The notes: generated by a model from the letters alone, not told the origin. Counted from the first letter of the stretch, positions 42,920 to 51,893 are shown. The stretch: DNA of 64,000 nucleotides from Dokdonella_A soli (GCF_039523175.1 NZ_BAAAEU010000004.1:62001-126000), one strand, 5' to 3'. Numbers and translations: made by a program.

Positions 42920-45900
42920 ATGAGCACACCAGCCAAGCACGTCGCCGCCGAGCCATCCACCGAACGCGCGCCGTTGCGCTTCGTCACCGCCGCCAGCCTG
43001 TTCGACGGCCATGACGCCGCGATCAACATCATGCGCCGCCTGATCCAGGCGCAGGGCGCCGAGGTGGTCCATCTCGGCCACAACCGCTCGGTTGAGGACG
43101 TGGTGCGCGCCGCGCTGCAGGAGGACGCCGACGCGATCGCGCTGTCGAGCTACCAGGGCGGCCACGTCGAGTACTTCAAGTACATGGTCGACATGCTCAA
43201 GGAGCGCGGCGCCTCCCACATCCGCGTGTTCGGCGGCGGCGGTGGGACGATCACGCCGGAGGAGATCCGCGAGCTGCAGGCCTACGGTGTCGAGCGCATC
43301 TACCACCCGAACGACGGCATGCACCTCGGCCTCGTCGCGATGATCGAGGACGTGGTCAAGCGTGCACGCACGGCATCCGATGCACGTGTGGAGCACGACG
43401 CCGCGCATTCAGCGCCGCCGGCCAAGGTCGTGATCGACGACGAGATCGCGGTCGGCCACGCGCTGACCGCGATCGAGGAAGGCCGCCACGACGAGACCGA
43501 GCTTGCGCACCTGCGCAAGCAATGGCAGCTCGCCGGCGGCAAGACGCCGGTGGTCGGTATCACCGGCACCGGCGGCGCCGGCAAGTCGTCCGTCGTCGAC
43601 GAACTGCTGCTGCGCTTCCTGCACGCGTTCCCGGACATGCGCATCGCCGTGCTCGCGGTCGATCCGACCCGGCGCCGTTCCGGCGGCGCGCTGCTCGGCG
43701 ACCGCATCCGCATGAACTCGCTGCGCTCCAAGCGCGTGTTCATGCGCTCGATGGCGACGCGCCGCCAGCACGCGGCGACCAGCATCGTGCTCAAGGACTG
43801 CGTTGCGTTCCTGAAAGGGCAGGGTTACGACCTCGTCATCGTCGAGACCGCCGGCATCGGCCAGTCCGATTCGGAGATCGTCGACCTCGTCGACTTCCCG
43901 ATGTACGTGATGACCAGCGACTACGGCGCGGCCAGCCAGCTCGAGAAGATCGACATGCTCGATTTCGCCGAGCTGGTCGTGCTCAACAAGTTCGACAAGC
44001 GCGGCGCCGAGGATGCGCTGCGCGACGTGCGCAAGCAGTGGAAGCGCAACCGCGTCGCGTTCCAGCTCAAGGACGACGAGGTGCCGGTCTACCCGACCAT
44101 CGCCAGCCAGTTCAATGATCCGGGCGTGACCTGGATGTTCATGAACCTGTGCCGCTTGCTGCGCGACAAGCTGCACCTCGGCACGCCCGCTGTCGGCGTG
44201 CCTGCTGTTGTAGGAGCGGCTTCAGCCGCGATGCCTTCGTCGGGCAGCGAAAAAGAGATCGCGGCTAGAGCCGCTTCGACGAAAGCCGTGCAGACGCACG
44301 TCGACTGGAAGCCGCACCTCGACACCTCGGTCAGGGAACCGCGCGCGACCGTGCTGATTCCCGGCGCACGAGTGCGCTACCTCGCCGAGATCGCCGAACA
44401 GGGGCGCGGCATCAACGCCGGCATCGACAAGCAGGCCGAAGTCGCCGATCGCGCGCAGTCGTACTGGCAGTCCCTGCGCGACCTCGAGGACCCGAAGCTG
44501 CCGAAGGCGCTCGATCTCTACGACGCCGACGACGTACTGCTGTCATCCGCCGCTGCCTCGGCGGATTTCCCGGCCTGCGGCGAGCGCCGCAGCGGGCAAC
44601 CGGACCGTCGCAAAGTGAAGTTCAACTGGGAGCTGCGGCGCGAATCGGAAGAGCGCGCGAGCGTCACCGCGGCCGCACCGTTGCAGCCGGATCGTTCACT
44701 GATCACGCTGCGCCAGCGCTACAACGATGCGATCCAGTCGCTGTCGTCCGATGCGCTCAAGCTCCTGCGCGAATGGCCGCAGCGCCTGAAGTCGATCACC
44801 GACGAGGTCACGGAATACGAAGTCCGCGGCAAGGCGATCAAGGTCGAGAACTACCGCGAATCACTCTCGCACCAGAAGATCCCGAAGATCGCCGCGCCGA
44901 CCTACAAGAGCTGGGGCGAGCTGCTCGTATTCCTGCAGAAGGAAAACCTGCCCGGCTACTACCCATACACCGGCGGCGTGTATCCGTACCGCCGCACCGG
45001 CGAGGACCCGATCCGCATGTTCGCGGGCGAGGGCACGCCGGAGCGCACGAACCGCCGCTTCCATTACCTGAGCGTCGGCCAGCCGGCTGCGCGCCTGTCG
45101 ACCGCGTTCGACAGCGTGACCTTGTACGGCGAAGACCCGGCGCCGCGCCCGGACATCTACGGCAAGATTGGTAACTCCGGCGTCAACGTGCCGACTCTGG
45201 ACGACATGAAGAAGCTGTATTCCGGCTTCGACCTGTGTTCGCCGACCACCTCGGTATCGATGACGATCAACGGCCCCGCGCCGATGATCCTCGCGATGTT
45301 CATGAACACCGCGATCGACCAGCAGGTCGAGAAGTACCTGAAGGAAGATCCCGCGCGCTGGGCCGAAGCGGAAAAGACCATCGCCAAGCTGTTCGAAGGC
45401 CGCAAGCGCCCCGAATACGCCGGCGCTCTGCCGAACGGCAACGACGGCCTTGGCCTGGGATTGCTCGGGGTCAGCGGCGACCAGGTCGTCGACGTCGAGA
45501 CCTATGCGAAGATCAAGGCGCACACGCTGTCCACCGTGCGCGGCACCGTGCAGGCCGACATCCTGAAGGAAGACCAGGCGCAAAACACCTGCATCTTCTC
45601 GACAGAATTCGCGCTGCGCATGATGGGCGACATCCAGCAGTACTTCGTCGACAAGAAGGTGCGCAACTTCTATTCGGTGTCGATCTCCGGCTACCACATC
45701 GCCGAGGCCGGTGCGAACCCGATCAGTCAGTTGGCTTTTACGCTGAGCAACGGCTTCACCATCGTCGAGTACTACCTCGCGCGCGGCATGAGCATCGACG
45801 ACTTCGCGCCGAACCTGTCGTTCTTCTTCTCCAACGGCATGGACCCGGAATACACCGTGATCGGCAGAGTCGCGCGGCGCATCTGGGCACGCGCGATGCG

Positions 45901-46708
45901 CGAGCGCTACGGCGCCAACGAGCGCAGCCAGATGATGAAGTACCACATCCAGACGTCCGGCCGCTCGCTGCACGCGCAGGAAATCCAGTTCAACGACATC
46001 CGCACGACCTTGCAGGCGCTGTATGCGTTGTTCGACAACTGCAACAGCCTGCACACCAACGCCTACGACGAGGCGATCACCACGCCGACCGAGGAAAGCG
46101 TGCGCCGCGCGGTCGCGATCCAGATGATCATCAACAAGGAACTCGGCCTCAACTTCAACGAGAATCCCTGGCAAGGTAGCTTCATCGTCGACAAGCTCAC
46201 CGATATCGTCGAGGAAGCCGTCTACAAGGAATTCGAGGCGATCAGCGAACGCGGCGGCGTGCTCGGCGCGATGGACACCATGTACCAGCGCGGCAAGATC
46301 CAGGAAGAAAGCCTCTACTACGAACACAAGAAGCACGACGGCAGCCTGCCGCTGGTCGGCGTCAACACGTTCCTGCCGAAGGAACACGCCGGCGACATCG
46401 TCACCGAGATCGAACTGATCCGCTCGACGGAAGAGGAGAAAGGGCAGCAGATCACGAACGTGCTGGCGTATCAGAAGAACCGCAACGTGCTCGCACCGTC
46501 CGGCGAGACCTCTCATGCGAACCTTGCCGATGCCAACGACGAAGCACCGGCGGTCCACGATGGCCATGGCCTGGGGTATTTGCAGAGCGTCGCACGCAAT
46601 CGCAAGAACGTGTTCGCAGCGCTGATGGAGGCGGTGAAGACCCATAGCCTGGGGCAGATCAGCCATGCGTTGTATGACGTGGGTGGGGAGTATCGGCGGA
46701 ATATGTAG
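42920..46708 (+). CDS. icmF: Fused isobutyryl-CoA mutase (IcmF)
   Basis: A 1262-residue fusion: B12-binding domain (about 18-150; LFDGHDAAINIMRRL with cobalt-ligand His, ALSSYQGGH), a MeaB-like G-protein chaperone (about 200-430; Walker A GITGTGGAGKSSVVDE, AVDPTRRRSGGALLGDR, VIVETAGIGQSD, NKFDKRGAEDA), a linker and a methylmalonyl-CoA mutase-like large domain (about 590-1262; YPYTGGVYPYRRTGEDP, AGEGTPERTNRRFHYL). It interconverts isobutyryl- and n-butyryl-CoA with adenosylcobalamin and is longer than typical members (about 1100). Extra length comes from linker insertions, one of them a palindromic repeat at 44208-44283, translated in frame. The last about 35 codons have codon use unlike the body and recur downstream. 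Confidence 0.93.
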   Translation: MSTPAKHVAAEPSTERAPLRFVTAASLFDGHDAAINIMRRLIQAQGAEVVHLGHNRSVEDVVRAALQEDADAIALSSYQGGHVEYFKYMVDMLKERGASHIRVFGGGGGTITPEEIRELQAYGVERIYHPNDGMHLGLVAMIEDVVKRARTASDARVEHDAAHSAPPAKVVIDDEIAVGHALTAIEEGRHDETELAHLRKQWQLAGGKTPVVGITGTGGAGKSSVVDELLLRFLHAFPDMRIAVLAVDPTRRRSGGALLGDRIRMNSLRSKRVFMRSMATRRQHAATSIVLKDCVAFLKGQGYDLVIVETAGIGQSDSEIVDLVDFPMYVMTSDYGAASQLEKIDMLDFAELVVLNKFDKRGAEDALRDVRKQWKRNRVAFQLKDDEVPVYPTIASQFNDPGVTWMFMNLCRLLRDKLHLGTPAVGVPAVVGAASAAMPSSGSEKEIAARAASTKAVQTHVDWKPHLDTSVREPRATVLIPGARVRYLAEIAEQGRGINAGIDKQAEVADRAQSYWQSLRDLEDPKLPKALDLYDADDVLLSSAAASADFPACGERRSGQPDRRKVKFNWELRRESEERASVTAAAPLQPDRSLITLRQRYNDAIQSLSSDALKLLREWPQRLKSITDEVTEYEVRGKAIKVENYRESLSHQKIPKIAAPTYKSWGELLVFLQKENLPGYYPYTGGVYPYRRTGEDPIRMFAGEGTPERTNRRFHYLSVGQPAARLSTAFDSVTLYGEDPAPRPDIYGKIGNSGVNVPTLDDMKKLYSGFDLCSPTTSVSMTINGPAPMILAMFMNTAIDQQVEKYLKEDPARWAEAEKTIAKLFEGRKRPEYAGALPNGNDGLGLGLLGVSGDQVVDVETYAKIKAHTLSTVRGTVQADILKEDQAQNTCIFSTEFALRMMGDIQQYFVDKKVRNFYSVSISGYHIAEAGANPISQLAFTLSNGFTIVEYYLARGMSIDDFAPNLSFFFSNGMDPEYTVIGRVARRIWARAMRERYGANERSQMMKYHIQTSGRSLHAQEIQFNDIRTTLQALYALFDNCNSLHTNAYDEAITTPTEESVRRAVAIQMIINKELGLNFNENPWQGSFIVDKLTDIVEEAVYKEFEAISERGGVLGAMDTMYQRGKIQEESLYYEHKKHDGSLPLVGVNTFLPKEHAGDIVTEIELIRSTEEEKGQQITNVLAYQKNRNVLAPSGETSHANLADANDEAPAVHDGHGLGYLQSVARNRKNVFAALMEAVKTHSLGQISHALYDVGGEYRRNM
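44208..44283. repeat. REP-type palindrome inside icmF, translated in frame
   Basis: Left arm GGAGCGGCTTCAGCCGCGATG (about 44213-44233) and right arm ATCGCGGCTAGAGCCGCTTC (about 44258-44277) are near-perfect inverted copies with a 24-base loop. TTGTAGGAGCGGCTTCAGCC is the form known as an extragenic repeat in Xanthomonadales and pseudomonads. Here it lies in codons about 430-455, coding for the Ala-rich linker after the G-protein domain, with no frameshift. Confidence 0.75.
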
Positions 46709-46738
46709 CCGGTCAGCCGGATGCTCAGGAGACTGTGC

Positions 46739-46758
46739 GGGCCGCCTTCGGGCGGCCC
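46739..46758 (+). terminator. Probable rho-independent terminator after icmF
   Basis: GGGCCGCC, TTCG loop, GGCGGCCC form a perfect 8-base stem with a stable UUCG tetraloop, 30 bases past the icmF stop. The T-run behind it is weak (ACCTGTTTG). It separates icmF from the toxin-antitoxin genes. Confidence 0.65.
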
Positions 46759-46803
46759 ACCTGTTTGTGCGCGCCGTTGAAATCCATGACGGGTTGCGTC
46801 ATG

Positions 46804-46818
46804 TAACGGACCGCGTTA
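46804..46818 (+). promoter_or_regulatory. TAACG-N5-CGTTA dyad before the toxin gene, probable HigA operator
   Basis: A perfect 5-5-5 inverted repeat (TAACG GACCG CGTTA) lies ten bases before the GTG of higB. Toxin-antitoxin operons of this type are usually repressed by the antitoxin at such a palindrome. The TTATG/TAACG surroundings could include a -10 box. Function is inferred. Confidence 0.55.
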
Positions 46819-46828
46819 TGTTTGTTGC

Positions 46829-47110
46829 GTGATCCGGACCTTTGTCGACAAGGAAGCGGAGAAGATCTGGGCGGGCACGCCATCCCGGCGCCTGCCCGCG
46901 GATATCCAGACCGTCGCCCGTCGCAAGCTGCGCATGCTCAACAACGCCGCCACGCTGGATGATTTGAGGATTCCTCCGGCCAATCGGCTGGAAGCCCTGA
47001 AGGGTGATCGAAAAGGTCAGCACAGCATCCGCATCAACGATCAATGGCGCATCTGCTTTCGTTGGAACGAAGGCGATGCGCATGACGTGGAAATCGTCGA
47101 TTACCACTGA
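46829..47110 (+). CDS. higB: HigB/RelE-family toxin
   Basis: A 93-residue RelE/HigB-type ribosome-dependent mRNA interferase, usual size. It opens IRTFVDKEAEKIWAGTPSRR and ends GQHSIRINDQWRICFRWNEGDAHDVEIVDYH, with conserved R-x-N-x-Q-W-R-I-x-F and the C-terminal VEIVDYH typical of the HigB (Killer/Plasmid maintenance) subgroup. It starts at a GTG ten bases after a palindromic operator. The antitoxin gene follows after 15 bases. The toxin-first order is diagnostic for HigBA. It lies between two copies of the icmF 3' end. Confidence 0.93.
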   Translation: MIRTFVDKEAEKIWAGTPSRRLPADIQTVARRKLRMLNNAATLDDLRIPPANRLEALKGDRKGQHSIRINDQWRICFRWNEGDAHDVEIVDYH

Positions 47111-47125
47111 ACTGTCGAGCCATTT

Positions 47126-47416
47126 ATGAAGACCCTGCCCAACGTCCATCCCGGCGAAGTGCTGCTGGATGAATTCCTGAGCCCACTCGGCATCAGCCAG
47201 AACGCCCTTGCGCGCGCGGCTGGCGTTCCTCCGCGGCGCATCAACGAGATCGTACTCGGCAAGCGCGGTGTGACCGCCGATTCAGCCGTTCGTCTGGCGG
47301 CTGCCTTGGGCACCAGCGAGCGGTTCTGGCTGGGGTTGCAGGCCGACTACGATCTTGAGGAGGCGCACCGCGCGCTGGGCAAAGCGGTTGAACGGATCGA
47401 AAGGATTGCAGCGTGA
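47126..47416 (+). CDS. higA: HigA antitoxin (XRE helix-turn-helix)
   Basis: A 96-residue antitoxin with an XRE-type HTH: PNVHPGEVLLDEFLSPLGI, SQNALARAAGVPPRRINEIVLGKRGVTADSAVRLAAALG and a C-terminal ERFWLGLQADYDLEEAHRAL, the usual VapI/HigA ending. It neutralises HigB and represses the operon, probably through the dyad at 46804-46818. Its stop overlaps, as GTGA, a short frame coding for a second copy of the IcmF C-terminus. Confidence 0.93.
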   Translation: MKTLPNVHPGEVLLDEFLSPLGISQNALARAAGVPPRRINEIVLGKRGVTADSAVRLAAALGTSERFWLGLQADYDLEEAHRALGKAVERIERIAA

Positions 47417-47562
47417 AACCGGAAGCGGCCGGCGAGCGCGGCGTCGCGCATCCCCGCTGGAATGTTTTCGAGGCGCTGATGGAGGCGATCAAGACGCACA
47501 GCCTCGGCCAGATCAGCCATGCGCTGTACGACGTCGGCGGCGAGTACCGCCGCAACATGTAG
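47413..47562 (+). pseudogene. Orphan copy of the icmF 3' end
   Basis: A 49-codon frame beginning at a GTG that overlaps higA. Its last 33 residues, NVFEALMEAIKTHSLG and QISHALYDVGGEYRRNM, match the IcmF C-terminus at all but two residues. At DNA level roughly half the codons differ, mostly at the third base. This copy uses the same GC-ending codons (CTC, GGC, TAC, CGC, AAC) as the body of icmF, whereas the end now attached to icmF uses CTG, GGG, TAT, CGG and AAT. It looks like the original end, displaced. Confidence 0.85.
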
Positions 47563-47769
47563 GCATTGCGGCGCCCCGGCGTGCCCCTCGCGTATCGAGC
47601 GTATTGCCGCCAAGCGGAAACGGGCTGCTGCGTTCTCGGATTGCAGCCGGCCTCAATCATTTCTCGGCGGCGTACCTTCGATCCAGACTCGTCCTACAAT
47701 CCGCCTGTCGTGCCGTTTCGGGCGGCGATCGGCCTGTAGGGTTCGAGTTCTCAATCGAGGAGGATCTCC

Positions 47770-48273
47770 ATGAACACGATGACGAAAGCAACGGGCTTGT
47801 CGTTTCTGTTGGTGGTGTTTGCGGTCCTTGGTATCGATGCGCTGGCTGCGGGTCCGGCGGCGGACGTGGCGGCGATGCATGCCGTCGACCAGGCTTGGTT
47901 GAAGGCTTACACCGCCGGTGACGCGGATGTCCTGGCGGGCCTGTACGACGAACAGGCGATGCTGATGCCGCCGGGTGCGCCGGCCGCGCACGGTCGTGCC
48001 GCGATCCGGGCCTTCTTCGTGTCCGACATCGCCCAATCGACGAAGGCCGGCATCGCACTCCATCTCGGCCCCAATCCGGACGGCGGCGTCAACGGGGATA
48101 TGGGCTGGGTGTCCGGCAGCTATTCGGTCACGGACAAGTCGGGCAAGGTCGTCGAAACCGGAAAGTACCTCTCCGTCTCGAAGAAGAAAGGCGGTAAGTG
48201 GCAGTACATCCGCGACACGTGGAATTCCGACACCGCGCCGCCGGCTGCGGCGGCGCAGGCACCGAAGTCATAG
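47770..48273 (+). CDS. Secreted DUF4440/SnoaL-like protein
   Basis: A 167-residue protein with a Sec signal (about 1-27, ending ALAAG) and one DUF4440/NTF2-like cone fold: DVAAMHAVDQAWLKAYTAGDADVLAGLYDEQAMLMPPG, quoted in pieces here as AAMHAVDQAWLKAYTAGDAD and LYDEQAMLMPPG, then GSYSVTDKSGKVVETGKYLS and KWQYIRDTWNSD. A GAGGAGG ribosome site precedes the ATG. The C-terminal Ala/Pro tail is low-complexity. Members of this fold include enzymes and ligand-binding proteins; no active site is diagnostic here. Confidence 0.85.
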   Translation: MNTMTKATGLSFLLVVFAVLGIDALAAGPAADVAAMHAVDQAWLKAYTAGDADVLAGLYDEQAMLMPPGAPAAHGRAAIRAFFVSDIAQSTKAGIALHLGPNPDGGVNGDMGWVSGSYSVTDKSGKVVETGKYLSVSKKKGGKWQYIRDTWNSDTAPPAAAAQAPKS

Positions 48274-48546
48274 GATTCCATGGCCGCAGCGTGCGGCCTC
48301 GAAGATCCGCAGGCTGCTGCGCATGAGTCGCAGCAGCCTCGATAGGGCGGAGGTCCGGCAGCGCTTCGATCCGTTCGAGAGGCGGGATCTGCTCGAAACG
48401 TTGCTGAAGGAAATCAGCGGTGAGCAAACGTTGCCCTGACTAAGGGCAGAACGTGCACTCTGAAAACTCATGTCGCCGCCGCCTGTGCGTGGCGGTAAGT
48501 TCGCGACCGCGACGTCCGAACACCCGCAACGCGACAGGAGGCAGCC
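48274..48546. other. Intergenic stretch before the IS110 remnant
   Basis: 273 bases. A short plus-strand frame (48324-48440; SRSSLDRAEVRQRFDPFERR) has no recognised relative. A plus-strand GACAGGAGGCAGCC ribosome site just before 48547 belongs to the IS110 transposase. The left IS end probably lies here but was not located. Confidence 0.4.
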
Positions 48547-49103
48547 ATGTCACTTTACGCAGCGATCGATCTACATTCCACCAACAACGTGCTGGCGATC
48601 CTCGACGAGACCGACCGGCCCTTGCGGCAACGTCGATTGCCCAACGAGCTGCTGGCGATTCTCAAGGAACTGGAACCGTTCCATATTGGATCGTCGCCTC
48701 GCGCACACGCTGCAAGGAACAACACGCGCTGCGCACGGTGCCGGGCATCGGCGTCATTCTCGGGCTCACGATCGCGCTGGAAACCGGCGATATCACCCGC
48801 TTCGCCAGCGTCGGCGACTACGCCTCGTACTGCCGCATGGTCAAGAGCGAGCGCATCTCCAACGGCAAGAAGAAGGGACACGGCAACCGCAAGTGCGGCA
48901 ACCGCTACCTCGCCTGGGCCTGGATCGAGGCGGCGAACTTCGCGCTGCGCTTCAGTCCGCCGATCCGGCGTTGGTACGACCGCAAATGCAGCAAGCGCCA
49001 CAAGGTGATCGCGATCAAGGCCGTCGCACACAAGCTCGCGCGTGCCGGTTACTCCCTGCTGCGCGACGGTGCCACGTTCAACGTGGCGCGCGCGTTCGGA
49101 TGA
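48547..49103 (+). pseudogene. IS110-family transposase with internal deletion
   Basis: The N-terminal start of the DEDD domain (MSLYAAIDLHSTNNVLAILD, 48547 to about 48681) is followed after a short junction, in a different frame, by the C-terminal transposase_20 half (LRTVPGIGVILGLTIALETG, YASYCRMVKSERISNGKKKG, up to 49103). Around 180 residues, including the rest of the DEDD catalytic domain and the coiled coil, are missing and the frame shifts at the junction, so no active enzyme can result. The C-terminal half retains its helix-hairpin-helix and Ser-containing region. Confidence 0.85.
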
Positions 49104-49564
49104 ATCACGTTGCCGGCGGCGACAAGCTCGTAACGGGGTTGGCCATCAACCAGCACTCTGAATAGCTGCCGTCGTCGGCGCCGTGTTCGATGAGGCCGCC
49201 CATCGACCGAGCCACCTCGGGTTGATCCGCCCATGGGCGAGATCAGATATCTGTGCGCCGCCAGCGTGGACGCATGGACGGATCGATGGCAACCGACGAG
49301 TGTTTGGGAGCACTACGCTCAGGGGCGCAACCGCGTCTTGATCCAGAACGGTGACTGGGCGGGATCATCCCGCACCCCATCGACAACACCAGGCGTCGGC
49401 AACATCGATCACGGATACGTATCCTCTCCGCCTCATTGTTGCGGAGCGGGAACCTTGCTGCCTGTTGACTGAAGAGCCCGCGACGCCTACCGGTCTCACC
49501 GGCAGACATCGCGGGCAAGCAGGGGGCCAACTTCCCCGCGTTGTTCTACCTTGTCCCCGGTTCC
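49104..49564. other. 461-base stretch beyond the IS110 remnant, non-coding; holds a hairpin
   Basis: No plausible gene. IS110-family elements often have long structured non-coding ends that supply a guide RNA, so this may contain the right end. A dyad with arms GCCCGCGA (49476-49483) and TCGCGGGC (49509-49516) and an inner CCGGT/ACCGG stem could also terminate the subtilase gene, which ends on the minus strand at 49565. Confidence 0.4.
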
Positions 49565-51229
49565 CTAGTTTTGGCAATTTCCATCCGTACAGGGCGGCGG
49601 TGTCGAGCCTTGCTTGACCAACGTGGCTGCCGCCGTCCTCGTCAAGGTCGGAGAGCCTCCCGTACCGGTGATTGTCAACGGATAGGTGCCCGCCACGGTC
49701 GAAGCGGCGACCGTCACCGTGAGCGTGGAGGAATTGCCGGTCGTCGATGCCGGATTGAAGCTGCCCGTGGCCCCGGCGGGAAGACTACTCACCGAGAATG
49801 CGACCGCGGCGGTGAACCCTCCGGTGCGCGCGATGGCGACCGCATAAGTGGCGGTGCCTCCCGCAGCCGGCAGGGTCACCGAGGGCGGGCTGATCGAGAG
49901 CGTGAAGTCCGGAGTGGGAGGTGGTGGTGGCCCACCGCATCCCGGAATCCCCTTGCAGACGTTCAGCCGGCCACCAGTGCTCGTCTTGCCCGCGAGACTC
50001 GGGATGGAGTCCACGCTGCTGAGCAGCGTGCTCTTCAACTGTGCCGTAGTCAGCGTGCTCTTCGACAAGATCAGGGCTGCAGCACCGGCAACGTGTGGCG
50101 TAGCCATCGAGGTGCCGCTGAGGTACTGGTACAGGTTGCCGGGCTGGGTCGACAGAATGTCCACGCCAGGGGCGCCGAGATGGACCGAGGTGGCACCGTA
50201 ATTCGAGAACGACGCCAAGCCGTCGTTGTTGTCGGTCGCGGCGATGGACACTACATTGGGTGCGTTGTAGCTCGACGGATAGTGGGGGGTGACGTCGTTG
50301 TTCGTAGCGGCATTGCCGGCCGCGGCAACGAACAGAATGTCATTGGCGTTGGCCTTGTTGATCTCGTCGAGCAAAGCCTGCGAGAAACCTCCTCCACCCC
50401 AGCTGTTCGACAGCACACGAACGTTGACGCCGGCGATCTTGGCATTGACCGCGAAGTCGATGGCTGAGATCGCGTCGGCCGTGGTTCCACTCCCGGATGC
50501 GTCGAGGAACTTCAACCCCATGATCGACGTCGCCCAATTGACGCCGACCACGCCGGTGTTGTTGTTGCCAAGCGCTCCGATCGTCCCGGCACAGTGGGTG
50601 CCGTGATAGTGGTCGTCGTTGGGGTCGCACGTCTTCGTGATGGCGTTGAAGCCGTGGGTGCCTACACCGCAGCCCCCGATGCCGCCGGGGTTGTTCCAGA
50701 CATTGCCAGATAAGTCGATATGGGCATAGTCGATTCCGGTGTCGACGATACCGACCACGATGCTGCGGGTGCCGGTCGTGACGGTCCAAGCCGGTTCTGC
50801 CTTGATGTCAGCCCCGACGGTGCCCGGCACGCCGAGGATCGTCTGCCCAATGTTCCTCATGCCCCACAGCTCGCTGAAACGCGGATCGTTCGGCACTGTG
50901 TTGGCATGAACAATGTAGTTGGGCTCGGCATAGATGACATTGGGGTCGCCGCGCAACGCGCTCAGGAGCTGATCGACGCTCATGGAGCGGGAGCGAATCC
51001 GACGAACCACGCCACTGTCGACGTGGGAAACCTCGTCGTCCATGTTGGCATCGGTTTCCCCTTCGATGTTAGCGAGGGAGTTGTTATCGAGACCCGCTCT
51101 GACCTTGAACAAGGCCTCACTCGCTACTTGGGGATTATTATCCTGTGCCCATGTGACCGTGCCTCCTGTGAATACAGCAAGCGCAAGAATCGCCAGTACA
51201 GAGATGCAACTAGAACGCAACCAGTGCAT
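49565..51229 (-). CDS. Secreted subtilisin-family (S8) serine protease with C-terminal Ig-like domain
   Basis: A 554-residue secreted protease. The start at 51229 has a GAGGAGG site seven bases before it and gives a clear signal peptide (MHWLRSSCISVLAILALAVF... to WAQ). An I9-like propeptide follows (about 35-110, ending NVIYAEPNYIVHA). The catalytic triad is Asp in VGIVDTGIDYAHIDLSG, His in DDHYHGTHCAGTIGAL and Ser in LSGTSMATPHVAGAA; oxyanion Asn in VAAAGNAATNND. After a GGPPPPP linker there is a beta-sandwich of about 100 residues (PDFTLSISPPSVTLPAAGG). Four or more cysteines suggest disulfides. It faces away from the IS3 element. Confidence 0.94.
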   Translation of the reverse strand: MHWLRSSCISVLAILALAVFTGGTVTWAQDNNPQVASEALFKVRAGLDNNSLANIEGETDANMDDEVSHVDSGVVRRIRSRSMSVDQLLSALRGDPNVIYAEPNYIVHANTVPNDPRFSELWGMRNIGQTILGVPGTVGADIKAEPAWTVTTGTRSIVVGIVDTGIDYAHIDLSGNVWNNPGGIGGCGVGTHGFNAITKTCDPNDDHYHGTHCAGTIGALGNNNTGVVGVNWATSIMGLKFLDASGSGTTADAISAIDFAVNAKIAGVNVRVLSNSWGGGGFSQALLDEINKANANDILFVAAAGNAATNNDVTPHYPSSYNAPNVVSIAATDNNDGLASFSNYGATSVHLGAPGVDILSTQPGNLYQYLSGTSMATPHVAGAAALILSKSTLTTAQLKSTLLSSVDSIPSLAGKTSTGGRLNVCKGIPGCGGPPPPPTPDFTLSISPPSVTLPAAGGTATYAVAIARTGGFTAAVAFSVSSLPAGATGSFNPASTTGNSSTLTVTVAASTVAGTYPLTITGTGGSPTLTRTAAATLVKQGSTPPPCTDGNCQN

Positions 51230-51893
51230 ACCCAGTCCTCCTCTCAACAAGGTTTTGTGCCTACTCACGGCGTTGATCGCCGGTGTCCCTTTTGCGCAAA
51301 GTTCCCTCGCGCGCAAACCGCGTTCCCTCCACTCCATATAAATCCGCCTGACGGGCGCGCCCGCATTGCATTTCAGCCAGTCTTGTCCAGCGTTTCAGGA
51401 ATCAGCGACCGAACGGGCGTTTCCCCTAGATATGGGAAGACCGGTCCGGACGTTGTTCTACCGCAAGATCAATATCGTCCGCCGCCTCTGACTGCGTGCT
51501 CCTTGTTTTGACTGATGCCCGGCAGAAACGCACTGTTCTGGCTGATGGTGTAGCTGGCCCCGGCAACCGCGCTCCTCAACGGACCATTCGGATCCGATCC
51601 CGGCGCCACCTAATTATCGGGGCTCAAACAACAATCGGAATTTCCGTCACGAATGAGAAGCTGCGCGAACAAAGATCGTCTCCTTGAACGCAGGCGGCCG
51701 ATGCCACAGTGTGGTCATATTTGTCAGTACGCATGATGCCCCTTTGAATCGCGGCGCATTAAGTGCGCTTTCCAGATAAAGGGTATCCATATGTATACCA
51801 TTACTAATGTTGTGCTGAATCCTGTAAGTATTTACATCTAGGCTGAGCAAGCCGAGTATGCCAACGCTAATAGCTGGTAAAAAATAAACGGAG
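51230..51893. other. 664-base AT-richer stretch between the protease gene and the IS3 element
   Basis: It holds the protease promoter at its left side. The rest is visibly lower in GC. A minus-strand 46-codon frame (51469-51609; GPLRSAVAGASYTISQNSAF, ending RGGGRY) reads like protein but has no recognised relative and may be a gene relic. Nothing else is supported. Confidence 0.4.

Noticed and set aside
44861..46666. A 601-codon minus-strand frame
   Set aside because: Antisense to the mutase domain of icmF; no motif and typical shadow composition.
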